A stretch of 64,000 nucleotides of DNA. It comes from Galbula dea. Its lineage: Eukaryota > Chordata > Aves > Piciformes > Galbulidae. The DNA is taken from contig VWZX01002921.1 in assembly GCA_013399015.1 (NCBI GenBank), forward strand, positions 743,185 through 807,184. Direction: 5' to 3'. Numbering within the stretch: the first letter of the stretch is position 1; each line of letters begins with the position of its first letter. The position numbers were made by a program, and so were the translations under genes. Below, one piece after another: positions 43,120-56,632 of the stretch. The notes below the pieces were generated by a model. The model made no database searches and was not told where the DNA came from. It worked only from the letters and a program-made list of their open reading frames with translations.

Positions 43120-46100
43120 AGCAGAGAAGGGGGGAGCGGCCCCGGGCTAGCAGCCTGTCACCCAGTGCAGTGGCCGAGCCTGCCTGGTACTGCAAGAGAG
43201 ATCCTGTGAGGATTTTTATTGCGGTCTCTTTGTTAGCTACAGACAGGCACGCACACACTCACAGCTTTCAGCCAGGTTGTGGGAGGTAAGTGGGGGAGGA
43301 GAGAAGGGAGCGTGTGGGGAGGCACTGGGGAACAGGGGGCTGCGTGGGCCGGGGCGAGGGGAGCAGGCACAGGGCTGCCGCCAGCCCCAGAGACACAGCT
43401 ACAGAGCCCCTACGATTTTCAGGGACTTGTTGGCAACTCAGCGAGGGTTGCCATAGCTTTTTATGTAGGGTGACCAGAACCGGCTGGAACTGGTTTGAGG
43501 CAGATCAGCTCCTGAACACAATGCAGTCACTGAGCTACTACAGTGGGATAGCTTCCTCCCTTCATGGCAGCCAAAAGCAGAGGAGCTTGCAGAAAGATAC
43601 CATCCCAAAACAGTATGTGAATGCACACTTTAGACACACAGCACTGGTATGTGGCTAATATAGTCATAAAGGATTCTGTATATAAATGTACATATTTGCA
43701 GTAACTGAGATTACTTTGGCTTTTCGTGCCTTTTTATGCTTAAGGAATGGGCAACAGCTGAGATTTATGACCCTTATTAAAATATTTTTGCTTTGCAAGG
43801 GTGGGACACTGGTTATGCAGTCTATTTTAAAACTGAATAAAATTGATGGAATGATTTGTAATTGTAGTTATGCTTGTGACTGAAGAATGCTGCTTTGCAT
43901 GCTGTTTTATTTACAGGGTGCTGTCTTGTGGTTTTCTTCCTTAGGAGACGTTAAGGGGGGGGTGTGATGTGCCTTTCTGTAAGGCCAAAAAGAAACAAGA
44001 TTGCTGTAGAATTGTACATAAAAGCAGTGCAGAGATGCTCTGAGGCATACCCGTTTTCCCTATTTTATTGGTTTTTTTATCTCCTTGTAGGCCTATTGAT
44101 TTGGGCTGCTTTTAACCCTTTCCTATTTGCAGAGGTAATGCATCTGTGGCAGTAACTGAGCATTGGCTAAAAAACCCAATCTTTGAAAGGTCAAGGTTCA
44201 CAAGGTGAGATGTGGTATTTTGGGTGTGAATGTAACAGTAGCGTGAAGGTACATGTATGCGAGAAGTAAATCTGGCTCCTGATTGCACACTTGGCACGTT
44301 AGGAAGGAGGCAATTGTTTAAGTGATACTGAAGAAATGCTATTAGTGTTCTCCAGTTTTAATAGGATTAAAGCTATTATTTGTAAAGACGTACTGATATC
44401 TTGGCTAAATACAGTATTTTCATGGAAATATCTTCTATCCAGATATGTGTTCTTTCACAATGTAGTGATCTGGAATAGGCCTCTGACTGACAATCATAAA
44501 TTGTGGACCACATGGCAGGGAACTGTTCTGTGTTGTATTACAGCATTACATGTTCAGAATTTGCTGTCTAATTATTTAAAGGTTGCTTGTTTGGCCATGT
44601 CTGAGTAACCCGATACAGTTCTGACTGAAGGTCCTCAGAGTTAAAACATGGACTTCATATAGCCTGCATAGGGAAAAAATAAAGCCTATAAGATAAATAG
44701 TATAGATGGCGTTTCTTAATCTGTTGTAGCCCAGGGAGGGTTTTGCAGCAGCCAAGTGGAAAAGATGTATTTTAGAGGTTTGATGGAGCTTCAGTGGGTT
44801 GTTAGTGGCATGAATTATAACATTGTACAGTAATGAAATAAGGATAGGAAACCGGATGGGCAGTGCATCAGCTCCTGAGGGACGATGCCTTTTAACTCAA
44901 AGCACTGGGTAACGGGTCGGGTTTTTCTGTTTCCTCCCATCTGAAAAATAAATGTATACTTAGAGTTGAGCTGGCATTTGTGTCTTCCAGTGAAAGGCGA
45001 GGACGAGGGGGAGAGAGAAGAAAGCAGTAATGAATGTGAGGAAAGGGAAGAACAAAGGCTGTTAGAGCTTACAGATTGGATCACTAAACATTTTGCCTTG
45101 GGGATTCTTTTGCTAGAACTGTTACTTCCTATAACAGGAAATCAGCAATTCCAGAATCTTAACCAGTATGATTTTTTTGTTGTTTTAAATGTGACCCATC
45201 CTGCCTGTGTTAGCTGGTTTGGTAATCTACAATCAAGACAAATATGGAGGCACAACACTGAGAATGTTCAGTTCTAGTGTGAAATGAGTGTCTTTTCCTC
45301 TGGGCTCAGCAGAATAAAGTAGACAGTCTTAAAAGCCTTGCAAGGTTGTGGATATTGGGTAAGTTGTGTGGTGGTTGATGATAGGCAGGGTGCCTGCACC
45401 AGGGAGAGACAATACAAGGGAACCTTTTTATTTCTGGCTGTAGCAGATTACATAAGGTATTTAGGTATTAATTGTAGAAATGTGAAAATAACATGCTAAT
45501 GTTTAGCCTGAAGTGATGGTTTTGTGGCTTTTAATGCAGCTACAGTGTGTGGTTTCTCAGATTTGATAGAGCAATAAATAGCTTGTGTGGTGGAGGAAAA
45601 TGCCTCAACAGATCCCTGTGCTGATTTCTGTTCCTATTTTTCATCATATGGATGCAGAGGCTCTGTGTTTGACTATAGACATCTGTAGCAAAATTATGCT
45701 TGCGAAGATGAATTCTTGTTGCATGATAGGAATAGGATCTATTGCTGCTGATGATGCACGTTCGTTTCCAAGTGTCAGCTAAAATTCATATGCTACAGGA
45801 GAGCACCTTTTGGATGGTGTGGTGTTTCTTTCTGTGAAAGTAGTAAGCAGTTTTCAGATGGTGAGTTCCTGAATTGTCACAAAATTGGGTGTCTCTGTTT
45901 GTTTGGATTTTTTAACACGATCTGTACTGTGACTCTTTCATTTTTAGCAGAGGAGGTTTTCAATTTGCAGGGATTTTTGTAGTCTGTAAGATGAGAAACC
46001 TGAATAGATGCTGGAGCCTGCAGTGTTCTTGGTGAGTTGTGTTTTTTCAGTCTAATAATATTTGTAAATGCTCTTCACCAGGAGATTTTGGGTTTGCACG

Positions 46101-48439
46101 TGGGCCAGCCTTCCAGCAGAAACTGCTGCTTAATGCTGGGGGGTTCCTCGGTATCAGCAGTCGTGATCTCACTCTGCATTGAGGCTTCTCTCAGGTGTGT
46201 TTGATCTTGAGAGTAAGAGTAATGATTTATCAAGTTCTAAGCCTCTTTTGAAGGAATTAACTAATCCTGGTTTCCTTGGAAGTGTGAATGTGTGTTAACA
46301 TACAAATACACACAGGGATTGCTGGAAACCTAGGTTTAAAAAACCCCAAACTTGACCCTAATATTTTAGGGCCTGTTTGTTGCTGGCGCTGCACAGGCAG
46401 GCCCTGCCTGACATGGAGTGCTCTGTCTGCAGCTGCTTTGTGCTGGTTTTGAGCAAGAATTGCCATCCACTTAAAACAAAACAAAAGTACATTCAAGGCA
46501 GAGGGCAGGAAGCAAGTCAGCAAGTGCTGTTTAGAATGTGATTCAAACATGCATTAGATTGGGAATCTCCAAACTGTAGGCATTGCTCTTGTTTATCCTA
46601 ATTATTGACATTACTCTCCCAGCCCATTTTACATACAGAAGGACATAACTAAGTGATTTTTAGAATTTATTTTTAAGCAGAGTGCAAAAAGAACATGGGC
46701 TTTCCATGAATTCACCTGCTTTTAGGAGAAATTCAAGAAGTTGCTAGGCTCAAAACCTTAGATGGATCTCTGGTGAATAGAGGGGGTTTTCACTTGGCCA
46801 GCTGTGGACAGAGATGGTCTGTTCAGCTCCATGCATTGTGGGAAAGGAGATGTTTTGCTCGTTTGTTGGTGTGTCTCTCTCCTTTTTGCTAGCCAAAGGC
46901 TCATCATGGTGGACTTCCAACCCACTAGATGTGTTTCTCTTTAGACTGTGCTAGAGGTAGTTTAGTGGTGGTGTGAGAAGAGGAAGTGGATGGACCTCAG
47001 AAGATACCTCTTCTCTTTCCCTTCCTGTTTTCTCCTACCCAAAGAGAACCTGAGGTGCTATGAAAGTTAAAAAATGGGGTATTAAGACTACAAGGTGAGG
47101 CTTCTAAGGAGTCCTGAATTACAAGTCATTCTATGTTGGCTGTCAAAAAACACTGTGGAAAGTTGCTTAAGAAAACAAAAATTCTTTGGAACTGTCTTTA
47201 TTTAATTACAGCTACTGCAGGGGGAAAGGTCAAATAAGGGGAATTCATCATCAGATGCAGGATAGAGCAGGAAGGAGGAGAAAGACAACTACCTGCTCTT
47301 TTGTAACCATTTGTAGGGTTGGGTGTAGTTTGAAAATGACGTTGAGGTCCTTACAGCTGTAAAACCTCTTGGGCTTGGGCTCTTCTTGGGGATATCTTAC
47401 TGGTTGGTTTGGCATGGCTTAGTGGTCTGTAATTGCAAAGGCTCATCTAAGCAATAAGCACAAATAGCATTTTGCAGTGCTCTCATGAAGGACTCAGTCA
47501 GAGACTCCTCTGTGTGAATCTTGTATTCCTAAGGCTCTAAACCTCAAACCATGGTCAAACCAATGGGAGAAAAGTTTTGCCTGTAGGAATGAACAGCAAA
47601 CAAGTCAACATAAACTGTCAAGCTTTAGTCTGGCTGCAACTGCATCTGCATTCTCTGTGTGGAAATAAGTATCATCCTTGTGGCCTCGAGGGACTCCTGG
47701 TTTATTTGGTTTGCCAGGAAAAGGCAGCGTGTGTACGCATGCACTGCAAGTCTGTCTTTGTGCCACTCGGTGTCTTCATGCTTTTTTCGTCTTCTCCATC
47801 TTCTGCCATCCCAAATGTAGTTTGTTACTGTTGCTTTCATTCCTGGTATGTGGAAGACACTCTTGAATTGAAAAGTTACAAATATAGTAAACAATTCCAA
47901 GCAAACTTGTTACTGTTACTCAGTTCGACAGAATACACTTGCTAAGGCATCGACTTTGGTAGTTTTATTGCTTCTTTGTTTCAGCATTTGCTAGTTTAAA
48001 GCAACTCTTGCAGCCAGTGTCTGGATTAACAGGCTTCTGTGATGTTCTAGAAGTAAAAGTAGAATTGAGTGGAGGAATGGCTTTGTTACGTGATTTTTCT
48101 ATAGTTTTCTAAGTACTTTAGCAGTTATTCTGAAATCATGCTGTCTTTGCTGTGTAATACTGAACAATATTTTGTATTAGTAGTTGAGAAAGGGTGGCAT
48201 TCAAGGCTTTTGTTTTTCCTCCTTATGGCTTCCAGATTTGTTTATAGCATCTTAATTGTGTAGCTTGTATGACAGTAGATCAAAGTCAAATGTGAACTGG
48301 TACTGACTGCTGTGGAACCAGGCCGCAGAGAGAGCCTTGTAAATCACAACCGGGAGCTGAGCTTTGTGTAGCTTCTGAACCCTGTTACAATTCCAAAGTG
48401 TTCTGTCTCAAAAGGTGACTGGGCAACATCCCGAAGGTC

Positions 48440-48522
48440 CTGCTATAGCTGATCCTGCTGCGAGCAGAGAGCTCCAGAGATCCTTTCAGCCTCAGTTGTT
48501 CTGAGATTCTGTGAAATGCCTG
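48440..48522 (+). repeat. Probable degraded CR1 LINE tail
   Basis: GATCCTGCTGCGAGCAGAGA, CTCCAGAGATCCTTTCAGCC and CAGTTGTTCTGAGATTCTGT resemble the CR1 3' end with several changes and a small deletion at the usual GGACTAGATGATC block. It is less sure than the other copies. Confidence 0.6.
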
Positions 48523-49757
48523 TTGGAAACTTTTTTGGGCTAGTGAAGAATCGATTGTGAGATTGTCGTGAAACTGTGAACAGCAAGGTTACTGCACTGG
48601 GTAATAAAGAAAAGCTAAAAATTGTGGTACTTGAAATACTGGGCTAATAGCCTCTGAAGGATTTTTGAGGGGAAGAGGGAGGAAGGAAACTGGTAGTGTG
48701 ATCTCTTAGAAAACTAGAAGTGCAAATTAAGATTTCTCCTACTGATTGAGGCTTGTGCATGGAGACAAACTGGAGTTTCCTTTCTTTAAATTTTATTTTA
48801 TTGCATTTTTTAAAAAGCAGATAGATACAGTGTATAACATTGAAATAGCAGATTGCTGGATATCAATTTTAACTGTAAAACACCCCCTATTTCACAGAGC
48901 TCTTTACATAAGGACTGATATGACCTTATTGATACTATGGATGGTAAGTGAGATCTTTATCCTAAGAAATCAAAATGCTGCCTATTATGAAAGCTCTATT
49001 TCTGGAAGCGGGCATCTGAGGTTTGCAACAGTAACAAGTCATGGGGCCTTTGATAAGCAGAAAGGAACCTGTATTTTGTGTGAATGTGATAGACTTTGCT
49101 GATTGTGGTTAAAGTGGCCTCTTGTGTCTCTGACTTGCCTGCTGTGCATTTCAAACCACACCAAGTTGTTGTATGAGATGTGGTTTTCATTTCCTGAGGA
49201 AGGTTTTGTGGCTGAATTAGCATATTGCTTTTGTCTTTCTTTCAGATGCTTGGCTTTCAAAGTAAATAATCAGAAAGGGTAGCCAGTTGTAATTACCAAT
49301 ATATGTAGAATAACTAATGAACTGTTCATAGTCTGTGTATTAGGCTGATGTTTGTCTCCTGTTAGGATATATGTTACTGTAATTCTGATTGAATCATTTC
49401 AGTATTCTCTACCTGGTGAAATTTCTTGGCATAATAAGACAGACACTTGAAAAAAAAAATATATGCTTTTCTGCTGGTTAGGCTGGTATTGCTCCCTGTG
49501 TAGGTATTTTGTTCCAGAAGGAGCATGACATTATTTAGGCATCATTACTCACGTTTGGAATTGGAGTAATCATACTGGATTATCAGAATTTTGTTCCTGA
49601 GTAGTGTGTCTAACTGGGAATTTATACCAGTCTAACTGTAACAGAATAATTGTTATATGTGTTAATACTTCTATATAGAGAAGTAATCTTCCAGAACTAA
49701 GACATTACTGTGTGCTAGGCACTGAAAAGTGGTGTCTTAATGCTCTTGTTTTCACAG

Positions 49758-49856
49758 TACTGAAAGGAACGCTAATTTCCTCTGAAGAAAATGCAAAAGA
49801 AAAGGTCTCTGCCTTAAAGAGTGAGCAGTCCACAGCTGCACATAGTACAAATGGAG
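49758..49856 (+). other. ZNF532: Candidate upstream exon of ZNF532
   Basis: The acceptor CTTGTTTTCACAG and donor GGAG|GTAAAA bound 99 bases. One frame is open (LKGTLISSEENAKEKVSALK, then SEQSTAAHSTNG). When joined to the coding exon at 54273 it stays in frame through DLLRIKY into the ZNF532 start methionine. It may be a 5' UTR exon or an N-terminal coding extension. I do not recall a matching mammalian exon. Confidence 0.45.
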
Positions 49857-50344
49857 GTAAAAACTGTAGGAAGGGTTTAGGGAAGGTAAAGGAATGTAGG
49901 CACAAGAACATGAATTCCATAGGTAGATAAAAATTGAAGTTGGGGTTTTTCCCACTTCCTTAAATAGCACCCAGACTTGATGCTGAGGGAGGCTCGAGTT
50001 GAGTAGCTGTTTGGGCACAAGTACGATGTTCTGTACTGTAACTGTAGACAGTTAGGTGGGATTTGGGGGCCAAGGGTAGGAATTCACATGTAATATGGTG
50101 GAAAAGAGGCTAGTACAGACAGTGAAAGCAATTGCATAGACTCACTAGACTTGTGGTTGAGCAACCAAGGTTTGGGTGAGCAAAAGGGTGAGTGACAAGA
50201 AGGAAAAGTCAGTTCTTTTAAGGTTCATGATGAAATAAAATAATAGAGATTGAGCATGTAAGACTATACTTGTGATGCAGAAATGACAGCTGGAAGCCTT
50301 CATGCGAAGAGCAGGTTACTTGGAAGAGCAGTGGGAAGGGAGGA

Positions 50345-50865
50345 GAATCACAGAATGATCTGGGTTGGAAGGGACCTCGAAGGTCATCTAGTCCAACCCC
50401 CCTGTAGTGAGCAGGGACATCCCCAACTAAATCAGGTTGCTCAGAACCTTGTCCAGCCTCACCTTGAATGCCTCCAGGGATGGGGCCTCAACCACCTCCC
50501 TGGGCAACCTGTTCCAGTGTTCCACTACCCTCATGGTAAGGAACTTTTTCCTGATATCTAATCTAAACCTACTCTTCCCTAATTTAAATCCATTACCCCT
50601 TGTCCTTTCACTACAGGCCTTTCTAAACAGGCCCTCTCCAGCCTTTTTGTAAGTCCCCCTCAGGTACTGGAAGGTGACTATTAGGTCCCCCCGAAGCCTT
50701 CTCTTTTCCAGGCTGAACAATCCCAGCTCCCTCAGCCTGTCTTCCTAGGGGAGGTGTTCCAGGCCCCCGATCATTTTCGTTGCCCTCCTCTGGACCCGCT
50801 CCAGCAGGTCCATGTCCTTCCTGTTATTTGTCGTTGCCACACCTGGAAAGCTTGAAGCTGTTCTT
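50345..50865 (-). mobile_element. CR1 LINE, ~0.5 kb 3' fragment with ORF2 C-terminus
   Basis: The element starts (3' end, antisense) with ATCACAGAATGATCTGGGTT and GGAAGGGACCTCGAAGGTCA. The reverse strand over about 50720-50427 keeps a 97-codon frame ending the CR1 ORF2 reverse transcriptase, with RRLRGDLIVTFQYL, RTRGNGFKL, FRLDIRKKFLTMRVVEHWNR and LPREVVEAPSLEAFKVRLD. It is 5'-truncated and is the youngest-looking CR1 in the window. It lies in the 5' non-coding part of ZNF532. Confidence 0.92.
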
Positions 50866-53800
50866 CTACCTCCAGACAGAGATTAGAGTTTCACACTGTT
50901 TGAAGATGTGACCTGTCTGGGAGCTGCCAGATTATTCTCTTTTCTTGTCTTCATTAGGCTGTTGAACTTCCCCAAAACAAGTCTGGTTTGAGTGTTTACA
51001 GTTGCTTAACTTTACAGCAAAAAGTACCTTTTCATTTCAGCAGCAGTTTATAGGCAGCTTGGTCTTCCTTGTGGACTATACTGTGCCTCATCTACAGCTG
51101 TCCTAAAGCCCAAGCTACAATATAAATAATCTTTAGAAAGTGAGAAAAAAGTGTTTTCTTCTGCATGTTTCTGCTGCCCTCCCCCTTGGCAGAGTACATG
51201 AAAGGGTAGATTGGTTTGGTTTTGGTCACGTGGCTAGAGCCCCTCCACCTGGAACAGGTATAGATACAGGGCTTGAGGAGTGAAAAAAATTTCATGTAGT
51301 AAAACAAAACTGCCTTTCTGAATCCTTAGTAGCAGCTCTTTACGTACTTCTAAGCCCTGATATTTCTTTGGTTGGCTGTTCAGATCACTGCATATTTGAG
51401 CCCTCCTTATGTCTACCCAGATAGTTGCTGTAAGAAAGCAGTATTTCAAATCTGGGTCTCTGGGATCCCTGACAGTAGGGCAGAAGCTCCATGGGGCACT
51501 ACATCTTGCAGATGTTTTCTCCTTTTTCTGGCCATCAGCCTTTTAAAGTCTTGGAATACTTTCTTGGGCTTTCCAGCTTTGCTCTCAGCACTTGAAAAGC
51601 AGTTCTCAAAGAAATTCCAGTTCCTGGAAAGTCATAATTTCCTAGGGAAACAGGAAATGGCCTCATTTCCTGTTCTGAAGTATTTACAGGCATTATGTTG
51701 GCCCAGAGAAGGGATAGACTAACAGCTTGTCTGGCAGCCAAGGTGTCAAGTTGGTTTTGATTTTGGATGAGAGGCAGAGTTTTATCCTTCAGGGAAGGAG
51801 TTACTGACAAGTTTTCAGAGAAAGGAACAAAAAGAGAGGAGTATGGCTTCTGAGTCCTAGCAGGTGGGGTGGAAACACAGTTTATATATTGAATCTTAAA
51901 GTGGTGTGCTAGAGTAGTGAGGAAGAGATGAGTAAAGTGTCCAGGTTGCAACTTGCTTACTTGTTTATCAAGATTGGCCATGTCTTTTGTCCTTTTTGGT
52001 TTAACTTAGATTGCTTTAAAAGTTTGAAGAATGGGAGAGATTTTTCATAAGGGCAACAGTAATGCTGGGTGCCCCATGTAAAAGAAACCATTCCATTCTC
52101 GTGCTCTGGTAGAGCAGGGGAGTTCTGCATATGCTTGAAAGCTAGTCACCACTTTGTGTTGTGCTCTCTGTGGCTACATGTATGATCACAGCTCTGCAGA
52201 CCTCTGAATGCTCTCCAGATACTTTCCTCTTTTGGAATTGGTGTAACTGAGTTTCTCAGTAAAGGACAGATGTATCTCCTCTGCTATGCAGTCTTGCTCT
52301 CAAGCATACTTGGATGAAATGCTGTGTAAGTGGGCCTTTACTTACTTTATTGCTATTGCTACATGTTAATTAAACTCCAGTGTAAGTAATTAGAGGTTTT
52401 AAATACTTTTAAAATAGAAGACTTTCTTGTTCTTTTTGAGTGTATATAATAACTAGAAAGATACCTATGGACAGATGTACAGTCAGATGAAAAACTGTCA
52501 GTTAAGGCTTTGTGTGGTTTTTACATGGCTTTGATACAATTTGCTCTCTGGAATCTTTTCCATTTAATTCTTATATGAACTCTCTGACTTTGGTGTTATG
52601 TGTGTGTGTGGTTTTGTATTTCTTAGGTAACTGTCTTTGTAATTGTGACCCTTTCTTGAGATCCCTTAGGCAGGTGGTAGACTAAAGTTCAGGTCTGCGG
52701 CACCGTGTGTGAGTGCGATAATTGTCTTGCCTTGGAAAAGGAAGGTGTCTGCAGCCTTGTGTGCTGAACACCATGAGTTAGCTTCTGATTATACTGCAAG
52801 AGGGTTGAGCTGGCCTGGTTACTTTTCTAGTCTGTTCTCTTAATTCTTCAGGTTCATTTTTATCCCAATTGCTAGTTTTAAATGCATGAGGGCTAGAAAC
52901 TTGCTTTCGAATAAATGGAGTTTAACATTTTAATCATTAAACAAATACACAATAAGCCCACAGTTACCAGCATTATGAAACAGTCTTATGTCTGGTAAGT
53001 GTAGATTATAACCATATGCTCTGCAAAAGTAATCGGGTCTTGATGGTGAGCATTTAACTGTGACAGGTGGCAGGATGCTCCTTAAATGGGCACTTCCTAA
53101 CAGTAACACTTACTTGGTTAAGTGTCTTTTCACATTGAATACTAACTTTGGCCTGATAGTTACTGAGTAATGAAAGTACATAAGAAACAGCTCTGTCACA
53201 ACCACACAAACCATACCTGTACATGGGTGTGAAAGAGAGTGAAAACATAGGTCTGTCTGTGCTCCCTGTAATGATTTCTGTAGATCTCTACAAGTGATTC
53301 CCCTGCACACCTTTGCGTATTACTGAAACATCTGTGGGAAAAGGCAAATGTCATAGTGAGATTTATATCTAAAAGTATACTCAAAGTTAGTTTTTCTTTT
53401 TACGTGGCATTTGTAAAGTTTTGGTTCTGAGTTACTGTTTGGTTTGGGAATTGAAAATTAAAAACCCAATGGTAGAGGCTAGTGGTGAACAAAAAGAACA
53501 GGATCTAGAAAGTCTGTGAGGGGAAAGAAAACCCTAAAGATCTGGTGTTGGTTAGCCTAAAAAGAAGTTTAGAGGGAGATAATGGTCTTGGAGTAAAGTG
53601 CTGTTGTAAAGAGGATAGGTGAATAAAACCACATGGATTTCATTCAGATTGCATTGAGAAAGATTCAGATTATGCATTAGGAAGCAGATAACAGTGAAAA
53701 CTGGAAATGACTGGAACAGATTACTTTGGAGGTTGTAGACTCTCTGCTATGGGAGTTCTGAGGAGGTGAGACACCTGTCGGGTAGTGTAGATACAGTAGA

Positions 53801-54292
53801 TCCTTCATTAGAGTTGCTAAAAAAACCCATTGTGAACGCTGGGAGACATAACCTATTCCATAGTTCTTACAAAGCACTTCAATTTATAGAAAGCAGTGCA
53901 GCAGTCTTAAACTACTAGTAGAAACACATTTGTCACTATCTTCAAGAAGATTCATCAGATTGATAATGCAAATGTCAAGGGAAATGTAGACTTGGGAGGA
54001 AGGGAATGCAGGAGAGAAGCAGATAGGAAACTTGTGCTGAGAATGAAATGACTGGGTTACGGGCTGTGAAGCTGATGGATTTCTATAGCTCCTGGTGTAG
54101 TAATTTGAGTTGCACTGGAACACTCTTCTGTAATCTTTAATTTAGAAAATACTCCTTCAAAAGTGAAATAACACTTTTTGCATGATGTGAACATAATGCA
54201 CATTTTGTGACTGTGCTATTAGAGCTTAAAATACTGATACAGTGACATTCTTATTTTCTGCTTATTTTACAGATTTGCTTAGAATCAAATAC

Positions 54293-56632
54293 ATGACCAT
54301 GGGGGATATGAAGACCCCAGATTTCGATGACCTTCTTGCAGCATTTGACATACCAGACATGGTTGATCCAAAAGCAGCTATTGAATCTGGACATGATGAC
54401 CATGAGAGCCACATAAAGCAAAATGCTCACACAGATGAAGACTCTCATGCCCCATCATCATCTGATGTTGGTGTGAGTGTCATTGTGAAAAATGTGCGTA
54501 CTATTGATTCTTCAGAAGGAGTGGACAAGGATGGCCACCATGCCACAGGCAATGGCTTGCATAATGGCTTTCTGACATCTTCAGCTCTCGATAGTTACAG
54601 CAAAGACGAAGGGAAGTCACTTAAAGATGATGGGTCAGCTTCTGAGACTACACTGAAGGATTCAGCTTTCAACCAGTTTAGCCCAATATCAAGTGCTGAA
54701 GAATTTGATGATGATGAAAAAATTGAGGTGGATGACCCCCCGGATAAAGAGGAGATGCGTGCAAATTTCAGAGCAAATGTCTTGGCAGGGTCTGTGTCTC
54801 AGCATGAATATGACAAACTCAAGGCACTTGGAGGGGAGAACTTGATTAAATCTGTAATCCCAGTTTCAGGTACTATAGATAAAAACAAGGCTGCTAAACG
54901 AGAGATGGAGACAAACTCCATGAATTTAAGTGTCTATGAGCCTTTTAAAGCTCGAAAAACGGAAGACAAATTGCTAAAAGACAATTCTGAGAAGCTGCTT
55001 GAAAACAGGGTACTTGATGGAAAACTGAGTACTGAAAAAAGTGAAACAAATCTTGCCAGCATTTCACAGTCCAAAGCGAAGTCGTCAGCAAAGCTTTCTT
55101 CCTGCATTGCTGCAATTGCAGCACTGAGTGCTAAAAAGGCAGCTACAGACACTGGTAAAGAGTTACAGTCTAATTCAGGAGAGTCTTCTCCGGTACCGAA
55201 AGACATGAGTGAAAGTCCCCGGACTACTGAAAAATCACCTGAATCTCAGAGTCTCATTGATGGTGCTAAAAAGCCATCTCTCAAACCACCTGACAGTCCC
55301 AGAAGTGTGTCAAGTGAAAACAGTAGCAAAGGGTCTCCATCTTCTCCTGCAGGTTCAACACCGGCAATTCCAAAAGTTCGCATAAAAACCATCAAGACTT
55401 CTTCTGGGGAGATCAAGAGAACTGTTACCAGAGTGTTGCCAGAAGTTGATTTGGACTCTGGTAAAAAGCCAGAGCAAACCGCTTCTATGGTAGCTTCCGT
55501 GACATCTCTGCTGTCCTCACCAACTTCTGCTGCTGTTCTTTCTTCTCCTCCTAGAGCTCCTCTCCAGTCCACAGTTGTCACCAATGCAGTTGCATCTGCA
55601 GAACTTGCACCAAAACAGGTCACTATCAAACCTGTGGCTACTGCCTTTCTCCCTGTTTCAGCAGTTAAAACAGCAGGTTCACAAGTTATTAATTTGAAGC
55701 TTGCTAACAATACTACAGTGAAGGCCACTGTAATATCTGCTGCTTCAGTGCAGAGTGCCAGCAGCGCCATTATAAAAGCTGCCAACGCTATACAACAGCA
55801 GACTGTTGTGGTGCCAGCATCGAGCCTTGCCAGTGCTAAACTCGTGCCAAAGACAGTCCATCTTGCCAACCTTAATCTCCTGCCTCAGGGTGCTCAAACC
55901 ACCTCTGAACTCCGCCAAGTGCTAACGAAACCTCAGCAACAAATAAAGCAGGCAATAATTTCTGCAGCAGCCTCACAGCCTTCTAAAAAAGTGTCTCGAG
56001 TCCAGGTGGTGTCTTCTCTACAAAGCTCTGTAGTGGAAGCGTTCAATAAGGTGCTGAGTAGTGTGAATCCCGTACCAGTTTACATCCCAAACCTTAGTCC
56101 CCCTGCCAATGCCGGAATAACGTTACCAACACGAGGTTACAAGTGTTTGGAGTGCGGCGACTCATTTGCTCTTGAGAAGAGCCTGACCCAGCATTACGAC
56201 CGGAGGAGCGTGCGAATCGAAGTGACTTGTAATCACTGTACAAAGAATTTAGTTTTCTATAATAAATGCAGTCTCCTTTCCCACGCTCGTGGGCACAAGG
56301 AAAAAGGAGTTGTAATGCAGTGTTCACACCTGATTTTAAAACCAGTCCCAGCAGATCAAATGATAGCATCTCCTTCAAGCAATACTGCTCCATCTATGCT
56401 TCAAAGCCCTGCGGGAGCTGGCACACATACTGTAACAAAGATCCAGTCTGGCATAACTGGGACAGTCATATCAGCCCCGGCAAGTACACCTGTCGTTCCA
56501 GCTATGCCACTGGACGAAGATCCCTCGAAACTCTGTAGGCATAGTCTAAAGTGTCTGGAGTGCAATGAAGTTTTCCAAGATGAGACATCTCTTGCAACTC
56601 ATTTCCAGCAGGCTGCAGACACAAGTGGACAA
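54293..56632 (+). CDS. ZNF532: ZNF532 large first coding exon
   Basis: The exon body starts at 54273 after the acceptor TTATTTTACAG. I chose the ATG at 54293 because it gives the conserved start MTMGDMKTPDFDD; a second ATG follows two codons later. In-frame ATG-led sequence before 54273 is intronic. Landmarks in order: an acidic FDDDEKIEVDDPPDKEE block, SSCIAAIAALSAKKA, the conserved IPKVRIKTIKTSSGEIKRT segment, a Val/Ala/Thr-rich region, and zinc-finger units beginning YKCLECGDSF (first Cys at about residue 618), CNHCTKNLVF...HARGH and KCLECNEVFQ. The donor is CAA|GTAGAG, somewhat weak; reading on would add 35 codons before a stop at 56738-56740. Confidence 0.97.

Larger units (their letters stand above)
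42241..54272 (+). other. ZNF532: ZNF532 5' intron / untranslated region
   Basis: Twelve kilobases separate the CpG island from the first recognised coding exon. The stretch probably contains one or more 5' UTR exons. The best candidate is 49758-49856; a weaker purine-rich one begins at 44991. It also contains a CR1 fragment, a degraded CR1 tail and the 16-bp inverted repeat. The rest is plain AT-rich sequence. Confidence 0.6.

Noticed and set aside
50427..50720. 97-codon - strand frame as a host gene
   Set aside because: It is the C-terminal end of CR1 LINE ORF2 and belongs to a transposable element.
54242..54292. Upstream in-frame ATG for ZNF532 at 54242
   Set aside because: It precedes the splice acceptor TTTTACAG at 54271-54272 and so is intronic. 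The conserved protein start is at 54293.
55246..55869. 207-codon open frame on the - strand
   Set aside because: It lies entirely opposite the ZNF532 coding exon and arises from its biased codon use. It has no independent family resemblance.
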